The notes beneath the pieces were generated by a model. The model saw only the letters and a list, made by a program, of their open reading frames with translations. It ran no database searches and was not told where the DNA came from. The position numbers and the translations under genes are program-made. Positions 11,324 to 25,115 of a DNA stretch of 64,000 nucleotides are shown piece after piece; the first letter of the stretch is position 1, and every line of letters begins with the position of its first letter. The stretch is from NCBI GenBank assembly GCA_002633005.1, contig NMRA01000430.1, positions 165,997-229,996 of the forward strand, given 5' to 3'. The stretch is from Phoronis australis (Eukaryota; Phoronida; Phoronidae).

Positions 11324-11765
11324 AAACGTTTTTTACAATATTAGAATCTTTCGGAAATAAGTGCCAGTATTTATTTCTTGCCAATGCCATGCTACCCCTT
11401 TCATGAATATAGTTCCTGAAGACTAATCTAAGATGGCAGGTACTTGCATGTAGCGCGCGCTTCCTGGCCACGTGCTTTTAACTGAACAAACATCAAGTTT
11501 TTATTAGTCTTCGATTTGCGATTGCGTTCTATTTGAAGCACAGTGGAAATTTGAAGTGTATAGACACGGCTAAATACCAACATAGCGGCGAGGCTCGTTG
11601 TATACAAATCCGTGCACAACGATTTTTTCAGGACTGTCGAATCTTATTGATAAATTGAAGATGTTACTGTAGAATTTTAGAACTGTAGGTAAGGCATTTT
11701 TCGCATGTACACGCCATTCATGGTCTGGGCACTTATCTTAGCAAAGTCTGGAAACGCGTGGGTGG
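11324..11765. repeat. Duplication A, first copy (ends at single N 11766)
   Basis: The 442-bp block from AAACGTTTTTTACAATATTA to CGCGTGGGTGG is repeated immediately after the single N with a few substitutions and one-base indels. This looks like two alleles laid end to end by the assembler. Confidence 0.9.
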
Positions 11766-11766
11766 N

Positions 11767-12209
11767 AAACGTTTTTTACGATATTAGAATCTTTCGGAAA
11801 TAAGTGCCAGTATTTATTTCTTGCCAATGCCATGCTACCCCTTTCATGAATATAGTTCCTGAAGACTAATCTAAGATGGCAGGTACTTGCATGTAGCGCG
11901 TGCTTCCTGGCCACGTGCTTTAAACTGAACAAACATCAAGTTTTTATTTAGTCTTCGATTTGCGATTGCGTTCTATTTGAAGCACGGTGGAAATTTGAAG
12001 AGTATAGACACGGCTAAATACCAACATAGCGGCGAGGCTCGTTGTATACAAATCCGTGCACAACGATTTTTTCAGGACTGTCGAATCTTATTGATAAATT
12101 GAAGATGTTACTGTAGAATTTTAGAACTGTAGGTAAGGCATTTTTCGCATGTACACGCCATTCATGGTCTGGGCACTTATCTTAGCAAAGTCTGGAAACG
12201 CGTGGGTGG
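11767..12209. repeat. Duplication A, second copy
   Basis: It matches 11324-11765 nearly base for base (for example, TTACGATATT against TTACAATATT). It continues past the end of copy 1 into GTGCTTATAAGGGC. Confidence 0.9.
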
Positions 12210-14160
12210 TGCTTATAAGGGCATTTGCGTTTATAAGGGCGAATACGGTATTCAAAAAATACCTTTTTTCATTGCAACTTGTGTATAAATACTACATGCA
12301 TCTCCTGTCACTTGCAAAACCTGTCTTTTAGTCAATCAACTGTATGCATTTAAAATCATGCTAAATCAAAAATTTGCCAAGAATGTAAAAATCTAAATGG
12401 AGCCTACTTTCTATGATACTGTTTGCATTTTTCTAAAGTTAGCTACTTTTAAAAAGATTTTTACCATTGTTTGAGGTAAGGATTAAATATGTTCAACAGT
12501 TTGGTTGAAACGAAATTCATCACATTTCTACTCTAACTACATTATTTTACCAAAAAATGCAATGAAGGGACAATGAAAGTAGAAAATGTAACACCTTTTT
12601 TAATTCACTAGTTATATTATATATATATGTATATTAATGAAATGAAAAATAACATATTAAAGAGAACTTCATTCAGTGCTATGAAATACACTTTACCAAT
12701 GTACACGATTTTCTGAGAGGTAGCATGAAAATTCTGAAAAGTTTCGTTATACCGCATGGTTAAGAGAAACACATACCTACAAGACATGAGTCCGATTCAA
12801 ACGACCTAATAAACGAACTCTAGCGCAGCATTGTAAGCTACAATTTAGCAATTTCTTACCGTTTTTTTTGGCCTTTTATTTTTATCTTTCACCCCAATTT
12901 GATGCTTGCTACTGAGCACTACAGATGTCTTTTCATTTCAACGCGACTTCTTTTTGAAATCTTCTATTATTTTTAAGTTAGTTGAGGCTTCTGTGGCCAT
13001 CCTCAAATACTTGTGTTTTTCTTTTTTGAGGGCATTTTATATTCATTAGCTTTTGCATTTTTGGAAATGCCATTACGTCAAACTGTCAATTGACAAGCCG
13101 AATAAGTCCACCTCGCTAGTGTCTCTCTTATCTGCCTGCCTGGGAATGTTGACCAAGACCTTTTTGTACCTCTGACGTCACAGACATGCTGGCACCCCCA
13201 GTTCAGATCATGAAAATTGGCAAACTGAGTTAACCACAACGCCTCTTAATGGACGTCAAGTAGCATCAGGCGAGTCACAGATAGATTTGTAACAAAACAA
13301 TGCTCTGTATTGTGACTTTCGTCAATCCTCAAAAGCTCAGAATTAACAAGAATGTATTTGTTACATAGTGAATTCTGAGATTGTGACATTACAAATAATT
13401 TTGCTCACGATCAGCTGAGTGTCTGAGGTCCTGCATCTTCTACCACGAGGGACACATTACAAGTATGCTTCTCGTTTGATTTACAACTGTCTGTGACTGA
13501 AATGTGGCCAAGCATTCAGATAATCAAAAATTAGCACATGACAACCACAACAGTATGGTTTTGTTCGAAATCGACTCATATTTGCCACAGATTTGCCTAC
13601 ATATCCATGAGAGCTGGCATACAAATGGTGTCATCATCCTGAGTCGAATCAGTACCAGTTGTGTAAACAAACTGGGCACTAGTATCCTAATTAACCTACC
13701 CTTGCAGAGCCTGCAATATTGATTATTATCTATTTCAATACAAAATATCGACACCAGTCACAGAAACTTTTTAATGAATTATGAATCCCCAAATAATATT
13801 TTCTCAAAACCCGGCTACAGCACTTTTTAGCAGGTTATTCTTGCTTGATTTTCGTATTTGACAAAAACTATTTTGATTAATTGGTGCAAAAGTTTAGCAA
13901 TTGACGTAGGAAATTGTATTCTCTGGCTCACTGGCGTAGCCATAACTATTAACAAAAGTTGCTCGAAAACTTTCTGTAAAAAACACCCAGCGCCGCGCCA
14001 CAGCCGGCAACATTTCACAACTCCAACTGGTAACTAATAATCATTAATATGACATTTTATTTACAATTATTATCTATATGACGTTGATATCATATATCAT
14101 TCTATTTTTCGGACATTATGTTTCTACAAAAAACAATGACTCAACATGCTAAAATACAGA
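12210..14160. other. AT-rich intergenic stretch
   Basis: No coding signal was found. A segment at 13143-13185 resembles the inverse of one at 14250-14300 (see findings). Confidence 0.5.
12612..12637. repeat. TA-rich dinucleotide tract
   Basis: A short TATA/TATG run, probably a slippage microsatellite. Confidence 0.6.
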
Positions 14161-14164
14161 TCGG

Positions 14165-14365
14165 TTCCCCTGCCAGGCTCCATTGCCAATAGGCTTTCCA
14201 TCAACTGGTGGCTCGTTGACCTCCACTAGGGGCCAGAATCCGTGTGACGACAGAGGTACAAAAGGGTCTTGGTCAACATTCACCATTCTGCAATCTTTTC
14301 CAGATGTAAAGTATTTCTCAAAATTTGCCCTTGTCCGACGATCACCCTTACATCACACTGGTAAC
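14165..14365 (-). pseudogene. Possible coding relic, unrecognised
   Basis: The minus strand is open for about 68 codons before TAG. The reading includes MVNVDQDPFVPLSSHGFW and PVDGKPIGNGAWQGN, and a TGA lies just upstream. Composition looks protein-like and a piece is repeated at 13143. It may be a fragment of a repeated gene or element; the family is not recognised. Confidence 0.25.
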
Positions 14366-14384
14366 TTTTTCAGTAGAGCCCAGT

Positions 14385-14692
14385 GAAGCGGTATTTCATT
14401 TATTGTTTGATACTTTGTTAAGTGCTTTAGATATGTTTATGTTACGCGAGTTTAGTCACCCAATTCTATAACATAGTCTTATTATGTACTGTATCTCAGC
14501 TTTATTGTAATTTATTACACTTATACATTCAAACGTATATACTTTAGAAGGTGCTTTAAACTATTGTTTTTGCTTTTTGCAATCTCCTCGCCAAATATTT
14601 TATTGGATTAAGATTTTTAAGTACACTCATTGTTATTGCACTGTTTATCTATTTTGTGCCAAGGGTAAAAACAAATAAATACTACTACTAGT
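14385..14692 (+). mobile_element. Possible 3' tail of a non-LTR element
   Basis: An A/T-rich untranslated-like stretch ends in AAATAAATACTACTACTAG, followed by a trinucleotide run. Short (ACT)n tails after AATAAA are common at 3' ends of CR1/L2-type LINEs. No reverse transcriptase is visible, so this is weak. Confidence 0.2.
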
Positions 14693-14718
14693 TCTGCTGC
14701 TGCTGCTGCTGCTGTTGT
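14693..14718. repeat. CTG/GCT trinucleotide microsatellite
   Basis: About seven perfect CTG triplets followed by TTG. Confidence 0.8.
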
Positions 14719-17284
14719 GTTTATTTACTCACTATAAATGAAGTATTACATAGTGTGTTACTAAACTATTTCCCATGTTCGATGTTTTTGACTATTGAAT
14801 ATTTCTGAGAAAGGAGAGGTGTCATTAGATGCTAATTACATAAAGAATGTAGTTGTTATGTAATCCAATTGGTTTTAATTACGTTGTAAGCCAAAGATGT
14901 TATAACTGGTAAATGCTTTAACTCCTCTAGGCCTACACACTGCAGCCAGCTAAGTGATTAAATTCGTAGTCTTCCTCCCAAACGGTGAAGAAGCTACCGA
15001 TGTAATAATTCCACTTGCCTAGCACTTGACAACGTCAGGCTTTGTGAAATCCGTGGTTACATTCTTTTCCCATTTTGATGGTTATACTTGCAATTTTGAA
15101 GTTAAAAACATGCAAGGCTTAATTTAAAAAGCCAAAACTAACCTGGACATTCATCTTCCCAACCAACCAGCTTACAACGTCTGAGCCTGTGAACCAAGGA
15201 AGTGCTATGATGAGGTGGAAAGAATCTACAAAATTCAGACAATAAAAACCAGGTTCGTATGTAATGAGCAATTACATTATAGGCCTAATATATGCAGTCT
15301 CCCAATCCAGTACAAAAGGTCCCCGTGAGAGGCTAGAACTGTTCACCATGTGGCAAATATTCAAAGATAACCCTAGAAACAAGATTCGAGCCCGGGTGAG
15401 AGGGGCAGAAACCTATTTTTGGTACCGGGGGTGCCGCTGGGCCTTGAAAATGCCAACAATAATACCTTTCCATTCTTAAAATTTGGCAATCTATATTGAT
15501 AACAAAACTTCAATTGTGTGACTCATCTGTATGCCAACATGCAGAAATTATGGCTCATTTTTATACATGAACCTCATACATCCAAAATGTTACCCATCTT
15601 TATACTACCTGTAAATTTGTAAATTACCCACCCATATCTGTATCTCGCGTCTGACAAAATGTACATTGCAAAAAAATGGATATCATTATTATACCAAAAT
15701 CACGAGAAAATGAGGTGATTTCCACAGCGGCACTATCCAGTGCCTATTTTACTCTGTGCGCAAAGAAGTAAGACAAGGATCGGGGGTAGTCGAGCCAGTG
15801 GTCGATCAAGAATAAAATTTCAAGCAACTGCATAAATATGTTACAAAATGTCAGAAAACAGCAATGTTTCAATTCATTATTCTAAACGATCACCTTACGA
15901 AACTTCGTGGTGAAAAAACATTTATTTTCATGCAAGATGTCCAGATTATCCTATTCATATCACTTGTAATATCGCACTGCGGCACTGTTCGGTCCCGCTG
16001 TTATCGCGCAATGTCTCAGTCGGCTGACAATCGTGACTTGGAAATGCCGTCAAGTAATATAACGGCCTCTTTCAATATGCATCTCGTTTTTTATGGCCAA
16101 AGATAGTGGCGGTATTCAGCACGCACGTAGGGCCTACGTGTGAGTCACCTGTCAATCACATGTTGGTGTCAAGGTAACATGCACTCCAAAGTGTGGGAAC
16201 TTGCGCACGTGCACCACTACAAATCAGTCACACATAGCGACAGTCCGACGAAGTAACAAAAACGGGCGTGACTATGTACTTTTAAGCTGTTGTTACGAAA
16301 GACCCAGTTCTTTACGATATTCCTCCGTTGCCAATGTTCCCCAAAACTGCGATGTCAAGTCTATTCCCATATTTCCCGGCTCGATGCTCCCTAAGCCCAT
16401 CCCTGTAACTAGCTGCGTGAATCTCCTACCCACTATCGTCAAGCAGTCTACGTCGTAGATATTTCAGACTCGAATGGTAAGAATTTTTGTTCAGGCTGAA
16501 AATGGCCAATGTATAAACAAAATTATTCTGGATGGCTAAAAAGGGGATGTGGAAACGATAATTCACACAGTCACGCTTACGTGGGGGCTGACGCAAGAAA
16601 TAGTAAAGAACAGCCAGCGACATTAGTTAAATCTGCTAACCAGTTTGACTGAGATGCAATAAGCGAAAAACAAAATTTGACTAGCCGTTTTTTATTACTT
16701 CAAGATCATACACAAACATACATTATTGCCAATGTTTGAATTCAGAAATCGACAGGCAGCAACGAAATCGGTAACCCAGTAAGGCACTTGTACTGTCCCT
16801 TCGGTCGCCCCACATCCTCTATAACCCGGCAGTTATATTCATCAAAATATTGAGAATTTGACGTCTTTCCGTGAGTTGTGAGATTTATTCAAAATACGAG
16901 AGCTTCTCACCTTAATAGAATTTGGAGGGTTGGCAAAACCATTGTCACATTTCTCTGGCCTGATTTTTTCAAATATATGTTTTATCTAGTGCACTGCAGA
17001 CGGAAACTCAGTGCGGCAGACAAAGTCGCTGAAAGCGGAGGTCTTGACGCCGGCGGCGTTCTTAAACTTTGCAAACAAGGGAAGAAAATAAAGTGACAAA
17101 AAGTTTCAAGTATTTTGAAGTGAGTTCATGACCCAAGACAATAACTCTTTACCTGTATTGTGATTCAGATTGCTAAACCACCGTCTCTGAGTCCCGGCGT
17201 CGTTGCACTCATTGTGATCATCGATCTTTTTCTAGAAGTCGGGGAATCGCGCGTTTCCTTAGCACTAGGAGCTAAATCTTCATT
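14719..17284. other. Intergenic, no gene recognised
   Basis: It contains only short open frames. One at 17000-17094 has an AG acceptor-like start (GCACTGCAG|ACGG) and ends with a stop overlapping AATAAA, but no partner exon was found. Confidence 0.4.
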
Positions 17285-17450
17285 CTTTAAAAGTCGGGGT
17301 GGGCGCTTAACCGAGAGGTGGGTGCTTAACTGGAACTCTTAAAAAATCGGGGGAGGGCGGTTAACCGAGCAGTGGGCGGTTAAATCGGAAATCCACTTAA
17401 AGTCAGGGATGGGCGGTTAACTGAACATGGGCGTTAACCCGTACGATTAC
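17285..17450. repeat. Degenerate minisatellite, GGGCGGTTAAC units
   Basis: GTGGGCGCTTAACCGAG, GTGGGTGCTTAACTGG, GGGCGGTTAACCGAGC, GGGCGGTTAAATCGG and GGGCGGTTAACTGAAC follow one another, in two to three longer blocks each beginning near a TTAAA. A TTATAAGGGC pair at 12210-12240 has a similar ring. Confidence 0.65.
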
Positions 17451-18179
17451 GGTATATCAGATGTTACAAAAATATCCTCTACTATAACAATGTGTATATC
17501 TACAAGTCAGAAACCAATAGTTACCAAAATTGGCCTGCATGATCATTGACATCACCTTGATTATTAAAAACCATATCAAAATTATAACTTAAAAAATTAC
17601 CATGGCAACCAAGTAGAACAAACATGTTAAAAACGCACTTTTGGCAAATGATTTAATCAATTTACGTTTAGCTTATATGCATTCACAAAAATATGTTCTT
17701 TATGAGCAACAACTCTTTTTCCATGATTTTATCTAGTGGCAGCGCTTAGTTCCATAAGATTATAGTATCTGAATACTTTACAAGAACACATTTACTGTGG
17801 ATGACAAGGATAAGTTCACCGAAGCAGAGTTGAAAGATAGAATCTAATTGAGTTGAAACCTTGTAACTTAGGAAGAAATAAAAAGATTACATAACACCAT
17901 TGCACATGAAGAGTCATTGCCCGTAAACGTGTGATCTGTAATCGTAGACTTATATGGACCAAATTTGTTTGGGGATTGTATGAAAATTATTATATTAACA
18001 CGTCTATAAAACATTTGACAAGCTGGATTCATTTGGATGCCATGGTAATGGTTTTCAAGTTATAAGATTGACATAATCAACATTTGCCTTTGTATACAGA
18101 AAAGGACAGGCTATAACTTTGGGTTTCTAAATTTTGTAGTTAACCCCTTAAATTTCGGGAGATTTTTTGAACACCTGAT

Positions 18180-18610
18180 CAGCGGCTGATAATAAAAAGT
18201 GGGAACCCTGTACTTAGCAATAGTTCCCGAAGCCAGACCCTACCTACCTGAGCCCGTCAGTGGTTTTTTAAAGCCCTCGCATCTTTCGCATCCCGTCAAA
18301 CCCCGCTATATTCATACATTATATACAAAGTGGGTAAGCCTCTCATTACTCAGGTGCTTTACTCACCAAATTTTGGGGCCCCCTAATTAAAGACGGGGCC
18401 CTGTACTTAAGTACAGCACTATAGTAAGTACCTCTGCGCAGGGACTCATCTAGGATTTGAAAATTGGGGGTCCAAATTCGTAAGACTGACGAGTGACGAG
18501 TCGTGCAAAGCGCAAATCTGAGGCGCGCAGCGCCAATGGGGGGGGAGTTGGGGGTTGGAAGTTGGGGGGAAGGTGGGGGAATTCCCCCACCCGGTGAGAA
18601 AAAAATGTTA
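18180..18610. mobile_element. Dispersed-repeat-like segment with G-rich core
   Basis: It has GGACTCATCTAGGATTTGAA, a stretch rich in GACGAG and GCGC, then G-runs and a matching C-run (CCCCCACCCGG). This composition is typical of high-copy non-autonomous elements. Ends and target duplications were not found. Confidence 0.3.
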
Positions 18611-21250
18611 CATAGAAAAAGGTCATTTCTATGCATTTTATTTAGCACACTGTTTGGATGTCTTTTCCTTGTTCAAAGGACGGCACATAGGGAAACTAAA
18701 CAAAACTTAGGAGGTTTGTTCCATTCAGGATGTGTGTATTGTCACTAGGCTGCAAAAATCAAGATCTGTAAATCTTTTTAGTAAGATTATCTATGTAGAG
18801 TTGCATGATGGACAGCATGAGTACAGGACTCAATGTATCTTGAAGCTCTCAAAAGAGAAGAGTAAAATGCAGTTGAGAAACCACTTAAAATTGTGAAGTT
18901 GCATTGGAAAGGACATGAAGAAATATATTCTAGAGTACATGTCTACGTTTCGTTACATCGCACAGTAATGCAATTCACGAATCTACAAAAACAAGACCAT
19001 ATCCTCAACAAATTCACAAATCAATATCACCAGTGCTCAACACGGTCAAAAATCTCCGCTGGAAAATAGGAGTGACGGCGTATGTGCACTCGTGCATGTG
19101 TACCCGGACTTGGCTTCGTAAAGGATCGTGACCAAAAAAAAAAACGTCGAAATTCCGTCGTGTGTCTGAATGTGGCATTCGTATTTTCACGTTTCTTAAA
19201 CGTTTCTCCGAGCGCTTTACTCGTAAATTTCACATCGTTTGGCTACGAGCGTAGCCAGTCGTCGCCGGGGACATCGTAGTTGTTACGTCTTCTGCAGTGC
19301 AATGTAAGTGGACGGACGCTTTGTTGAATTGAAACTTACAAGGTTGAAAGTCAATCACTCTCTTTCATAGTACGCTACAAGAAATTTATTCTTAAAAAGA
19401 ACCATTCTTTTCTCGCAGTTTAAGTGTCAAATCCCCCGGCCTGGTTCGCAGCCGAAGTAACAGGTGCTGTGCACGTGACTGGCTGACCTACTTTTTCCAT
19501 ATTCGGCATGCAATGCCACACACACTGGCAAAGGATAAACTCGAATCGCCCAATAATCATGGAATTCCACAATAAGTTGAAGTATTTCGAGGCATTTATT
19601 TTCATGCTAAGTTATTCATTGAATACGTAACCAATATTACACACCACATTTTTTTCTCGTAAAGTTTGCACTGCATTCTCGCGCATCAATATAAGTCATT
19701 CGGCCGTGCGGATTTTTTTGGTATTTTTTCATTCATTCGTTTGAGTAGCAACGGAGCTATGCGAACAAATTAAGGAAGTTTGCGCTAAGGCACAAAAGTG
19801 GTCTAGAAAAGCGATTAAATACACGGTTACACCCCGGAAGAACAAAACCAGTGCCAACTACACCAATTGTTGTATTACTGCACAGGTTCACTAGTTATGC
19901 CTCACGGAGAGTACTTACACAATGTACAGCCAATCTGTACGGCTGAAAGCCTACACAACCAGCTTTCACCAAGGTCCAGATTTGACAGGCCAAGTTCCCG
20001 GGTTTGGAGATGTTTTTATGCTGGTGCCATCCGGGAAACTATCACATGGACGAATCACAGGACAGCACAGGACAAGGACAAGGACGAATGATGTTTACTA
20101 TTACAACAAATATATCAAATCATAGGCAATCGCAATTCTGAAGAAAATATTATGTGCATAGAAAGTGGGTCAAGGCTAAAAAACTTGGCTTTCCTCATTC
20201 AAAAACACAAGTAAATCAGTTTCCTGACAATTTTTTTCAACAAATTCCTGACCCCCGCCAAACTTGACACACGCCCTGACTGTATTTAAGTTCTAAGCGC
20301 AACAAAATGCACTGTGGCTACAACCTGACTAGAAAATTTTATGCCCTGTGGCTGTGTCTGTGTGTTTGTGAGGTAGGCTGTGCTTTGTGTGATGAGCATT
20401 GGAATGTACACCACTATAAACACAAGCACCTTTTGAGACTGAAGGAGAATATGCAAGAGCATCTATTTACTACAGTGACAGTACCTTGCCAGTTACTAAT
20501 ATCTTATTCGGCTATTGGAATCCATAAACTGGAGCACCTTTCGAATTCTGCCGGTGAGCAAAATAGAGCACCTCGTAATCGTAATTCCAAACACAAAAGA
20601 GCACAGAAATTTCCTTGAAAAAGTCAAGGCAGTCTGATCCGTTTTCTCCATTTTAATGGCATAAATATACACAATTAATATGTAAGCTATACTTCAGCAT
20701 CATCAAATTTATAGGAAACTCCGCTATTGTATAAGAAAGAGATAAAATTGCTTGATGTTGTAATGATTATTTGAAGTAACCTTGATATTATTCTTTCTCA
20801 CACGATTTGAGCCATCACATGAAAGGTACTGAAGAAGGTGCTCGACTCCTGTACGGTACACTTTTATACCTCTTGTGGTGGAATAGCTCTCATATAAACG
20901 AAACGTGCTGTTTATACTTTATAGTCTTTATAGCTGTGACATCGCAGAACACAGTAAAGGACTGCGCCGTAAAATCATCAGCACTACCGTCTTCGAAGAT
21001 CTTACAACACCATGAATATACTATCCAAGCGGCGGGTAAGTAATGTTGATGTGTGATAATTATTAAGTAAGTTTAAGTAAACGATTAACGGATTATTTAA
21101 ATGTGCCGAGGAATGGGCCGCTATAATAGCGCGTCATTTGCAAAGCTTGATGTGTCTTATGTTGTACTTCAACTTGGAATCAGGCAAGTGGTCTTGAGAT
21201 TAAGCAAGCACTTGCGACATCTAGTGTGCAACTGTTAACTAAAATTTATT
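18611..21250. other. Intergenic, no confident gene
   Basis: Only short open frames. The plus-strand frame near 20810-21036 ends at a good donor (GCGGCGG|GTAAGT) but lacks partners or a recognisable domain. Confidence 0.4.
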
Positions 21251-21284
21251 GTTTCTGTTTTAACAACAGTATGTTGCTCTTCCA

Positions 21285-22060
21285 TCAAGTTTGTTTTTTT
21301 TTTCTTTTTTTTTGTTCGCACGATACAGGTCGCAATTTTTGTCCGATCATCACGAAATTTACACATAACACCTAGTTCCGGAAGTATATATGGAAACCTA
21401 TTGTTTTTGTCATAATTGGATCCAAGATGGCGGCTGTGGCGGCCATTTTGTTTTCATTTTAAGATTCAAAGGCTTCTGGAGGCTACAATTTTTTACGTAC
21501 AAAGCTGATAATCGGCACAATTAATGGACCGAATGTGCACTACTTGTATCGGAAATTATTCACTTCCGTTCAGAGATGGCAGAAATATTGGCACTCGCGC
21601 ATGCGCACCTTGATTTCGGGAAAAAAATATAGGGCCAATTCCTTCGAATTTTTTCAGATATTAGTTTTTTTATCATATGCTATTATATAAAGCCAAAAAA
21701 AGGAAGTTGTTTTCAAGATGGCGGATCTGGCGCATGTTGATCCATTTTCAGTCGTTCTGAGGTGCCATTTAAACGGGAGGAGGAAATGATGTGCATTTTT
21801 GCATGTGGATTCTCTAACGTATATACTATTTCAAATGAACTGTAACAATTTTTTTCTCAGACTTACCGTTTTCGAGTTATTTGACTTTGAATTACTTAAA
21901 CCGCAAAATTTTATTTTTTTTCGAAAATTTTACGGAATTGTGTGATACTATCAATTTAGATAGAGTTTTCAACGGGCTTTCAGAAGATGTTTTCCATTTT
22001 TTGCTAGGACATCTACTTTTCGAGTTATTTGAGATTTTCTGGTAACGCTTTTCCTTTATT
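21285..22060. mobile_element. T-rich dispersed-repeat-like block
   Basis: It contains long poly-T tracts, TCCAAGATGGCGG twice in variant form (near 21420 and 21714) and CGTTTTCGAGTTATTTGA twice in variant form (near 21870 and 22017). Internal repetition and lack of coding suggest a repeat; no TIRs were found. Confidence 0.3.
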
Positions 22061-22109
22061 CAGCGCTCTTGCTGCATTGATGTTGGTTTAGCTTCTATTG
22101 AACTAGACA

Positions 22110-22450
22110 GTAGCCCATTTCTTATTGATTTATGACATCTAAGTTCATCATATGAATATTATGAGGTTGTTCATCATTGCCACCACCATCATCATATTCT
22201 TCATCTTCGTCATCATCTCCGACGTCTTTTCTTCAGTTAATTTCGCCAAGTGTCGCTCAAGACTGTAGCCTATTTCTTAGTGATTTCTGACCTCTACGTT
22301 CGTCATATGAATGACATCATAACTTGCATTGTCCATCATCGCCACCATCATCGTCATAGCTGTCATCTTCATCATTATCTCTGTCGTCGTCTTTTCTGGT
22401 CATCTCTAACGTGGTTGTTTGGTTAATTTCGCCAAGTTTCGCTCCTCGGA
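22110..22450. repeat. Two-copy tandem repeat with CAT/CGT triplet tracts
   Basis: A block running from the TAGCCCATTTCTTATTGATT segment through the CATCATCAT tract to TTAATTTCGCCAAG is followed by a second diverged copy (TAGCCTATTTCTTAGTGATT ... TTAATTTCGCCAAG). The triplets create acidic open frames on the minus strand. Confidence 0.75.
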
Positions 22451-23889
22451 GCGCTTTCATTATTTTTATTGCCCATTCTGTATGTAATTTTGGTCTTGGT
22501 AATTGTTTCAAAAGGTGGTTTGACTGGAATGGTTGGGTTTGTGACTGAGGGGCTGAAATGACTGGCAACCTGGGACCTTTGCAATGTTAAGGATTAAGAT
22601 CATTAGGAGCTAGGATACAATGAATGTACCCTACCGAGAGGGGTTTTGCATTGAACAGTTTGTCATCCCCCATTGTACCTGCCACCTCACCCCAGTGCTT
22701 GGAGCTCGCAATTGGCTTATAATTGGTGGAGGTGTTTTCATTTATATCTCACTTATGACATCGACAATCGCTGCCAGCATGGCCTAAGCAGGGATCTGTA
22801 ATTCTTTCTTATCTGATTAAGGAAGACGTTCAGATAACTGTTGTGAACTCTTACTCAGTGTTCAGTCGGGCCCCTTATAGGCTAGCTCCTTAGGGCCGGT
22901 GCTCACCTGCATTTTCGGCTTGAGGTTTCTGTATCTCCACTTCACTTCGTGTAACTACGTCTGCACTCTCCAGTGTTCTGCAATGTACTACCAAGAACAC
23001 ACGTGGGTTGCCCGCATATCCAAATTGAGGCCGTCACCTCTGAGCATAGTGAGCCGGAACTTCCGGTGCTCACTACATAATGCTTGTTGAGTAAAAGTGT
23101 TATTTTTGGTGTTGTATGGTGTTCTGCCAAGAGGGGTCTCCCCAGCGTTGTAGTAGCTTAGTCACGTGACGGTTTGTAATAAAACAGTTCTCATGTATAA
23201 TTCTTCAAGCAGTGTAGACTTGTTATTCATATCTCCCGATACACAACATTTGGCAAATAAAGTGGAAATACTCATTTCAGTTTTAAACATACAATTTAAT
23301 GAATATTAGTTTTTCATTGGTATGCTGTGTGATGTCATCAGGTCTAAATATTGATGACAATCAGACAAAACCTGTCAACAGAACTTCAGAGAATTGTGTT
23401 CATTAGTTTGAGAGATCACCACCAGAGGTCCTCGCTTGGGGCTTCGGGTTTTTCACGTATTTAGTTAAGTCGAAATATACTCATTTCTCGGTTATTTGCG
23501 GCCAATACATTACAGCCGGGACCATACTAAATTTCAAATTTCGTCAAAAACGATAACCCACAGAAATGTATAATCGCAAAGTAACAAATCTGATCACACA
23601 TGATTGCATGTCATAATATTAACAGTTTGACTTCAAATTATGGAATGACAATTAATTGGCAGGGTGGCCGAACCAAAGTTTGAAGATGTGTTTATGTGCG
23701 TGGTCGTAAACAATTCTACTATTTGCTTTTACTCAGGGAGCGTGATTTCAACAAGCAAACACATCATGATTACATAAGTTTAATGTAAGAATGGTCGATG
23801 GCAAATTGAGAACAGTCCTATGTGCTCATTACGGGGCTCATGATTTTCGATGACTTTATGATGCCAACTATTTCTTAAGATGCGACAGC
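22451..23889. other. Intergenic, no gene recognised
   Basis: No coding exon with usable splice sites was found. Confidence 0.4.
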
Positions 23890-24075
23890 ATCCTCTGTTC
23901 TGTCTGTTTGACTATTAAGTCTGTTTGGCAATACCAACATGTTCATGTGGTGACTAATCAGTCTGTCGGATAGAACTGACACGTTTGACAAGTAACCTGT
24001 CTGTTTGGCGCTACTAACTTGTTCATTCGCCAAATAACCTGTCTGTTTGAAAACGAACTAGTTTATTTGGCAGTG
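23890..24075. repeat. Degenerate minisatellite, CTGTCTGTTTGGC units
   Basis: CTGTCTGTTTG recurs at about 50-bp steps, together with ACTAACTTGTTCATT-type segments: three to four decayed copies. Confidence 0.55.
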
Positions 24076-24984
24076 TTGTCTATTTTGAACCTTTTCACTG
24101 TCCATACTGTGGTCAAAAAGGCTTCAGAGTAGAGTGTCTTTGATGCATGTTATTAAAATTGAAAATGTTTCCCAACACATTAAGCAAGTGACAGTAATGA
24201 CATGTTGTACATTTTCGGAAATCTTTTTCAGTCGCCATAGAAGACAGATGCTAAAAGTATCAGATGGTGGTTGAAATCAAGTTTAACATCATCTCAGTTA
24301 AAACAGTGTTGAAGTTTATAATTTTGAAAACAAAATTGTGTGGTGGGCGCATGCCCTTGCCCGTCCCCGCTTCCTGTGGCCAGGTCATTTCATAGTTATG
24401 GACAATGGTGGATTTAGAGGGGGGTCAAGGGGGCAATGGCCCAATTAAAATTATCCCAGAATACATTTGTCAGTTTGGAGGTGCAAATGTCTGATGGGCA
24501 AAATCCTGGCTTATACTTTGTCCTGTCCCCCCCTCCTAACTCAAAATCCTGGATGTCTGCTCCTTATGGATCCATGGGATTATACTCTGGAGTGTTGTCT
24601 TGCTTATGTTCAGAGAAAATGATGTCCAACCAGTAGGCCTACTGTGGTAATTAACAGATATCAAAACAACTTTCCCATCCAGTGCTCCGAAAAAAATAAC
24701 ACTCTGTAACCCTGAACAACCTTCAACAGCTTGAAGGAAAACTTGAAAACTTCTTTCGAAGTCTGCTAAATGCGCAAGCATGGTCTACGCTTTTAGCCAA
24801 TTACAAGGCTACCCTCCAAAAACCATGACAACCATTGTGTGACTTAAGAATTGTTAGTTTTTAGTTGATTCTTGCTTTATCTTTCAACATTGACGGCAAG
24901 GATGTATTAGTAGGTGACAGAACGAGGATTGACAGAAATCATCAAAACAGGGTTTGGTTTCCTTTTAAAAATCTATTTTGACAC

Positions 24985-25115
24985 TTTAAAATGACGCGAC
25001 AATTTTGCGACCTGGGATTTATGAATGCAAGCTGGATTTGGAAAATGCAGCCAGGGATTTTTGCTAGGCCGCAATTTGCAACCTAGCAATTTCCATAGCG
25101 TCGCCAGCGCTAACC
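24985..25115 (-). repeat. Dispersed repeat family 'AGGTCGCA', copy 1
   Basis: The minus strand reads CCTAGCAAAAATC ... CCAAATCCAGCTTGC ... CAGGTCGCAAAATTG. The same order occurs at 33985-34085 and 35785-35905. Confidence 0.55.

Noticed and set aside
22317-22568. Minus-strand 83-codon frame with acidic tail
   Set aside because: The tail comes from a tandemly duplicated triplet tract and the rest has no recognisable domain or splice partner; possible but unsupported.
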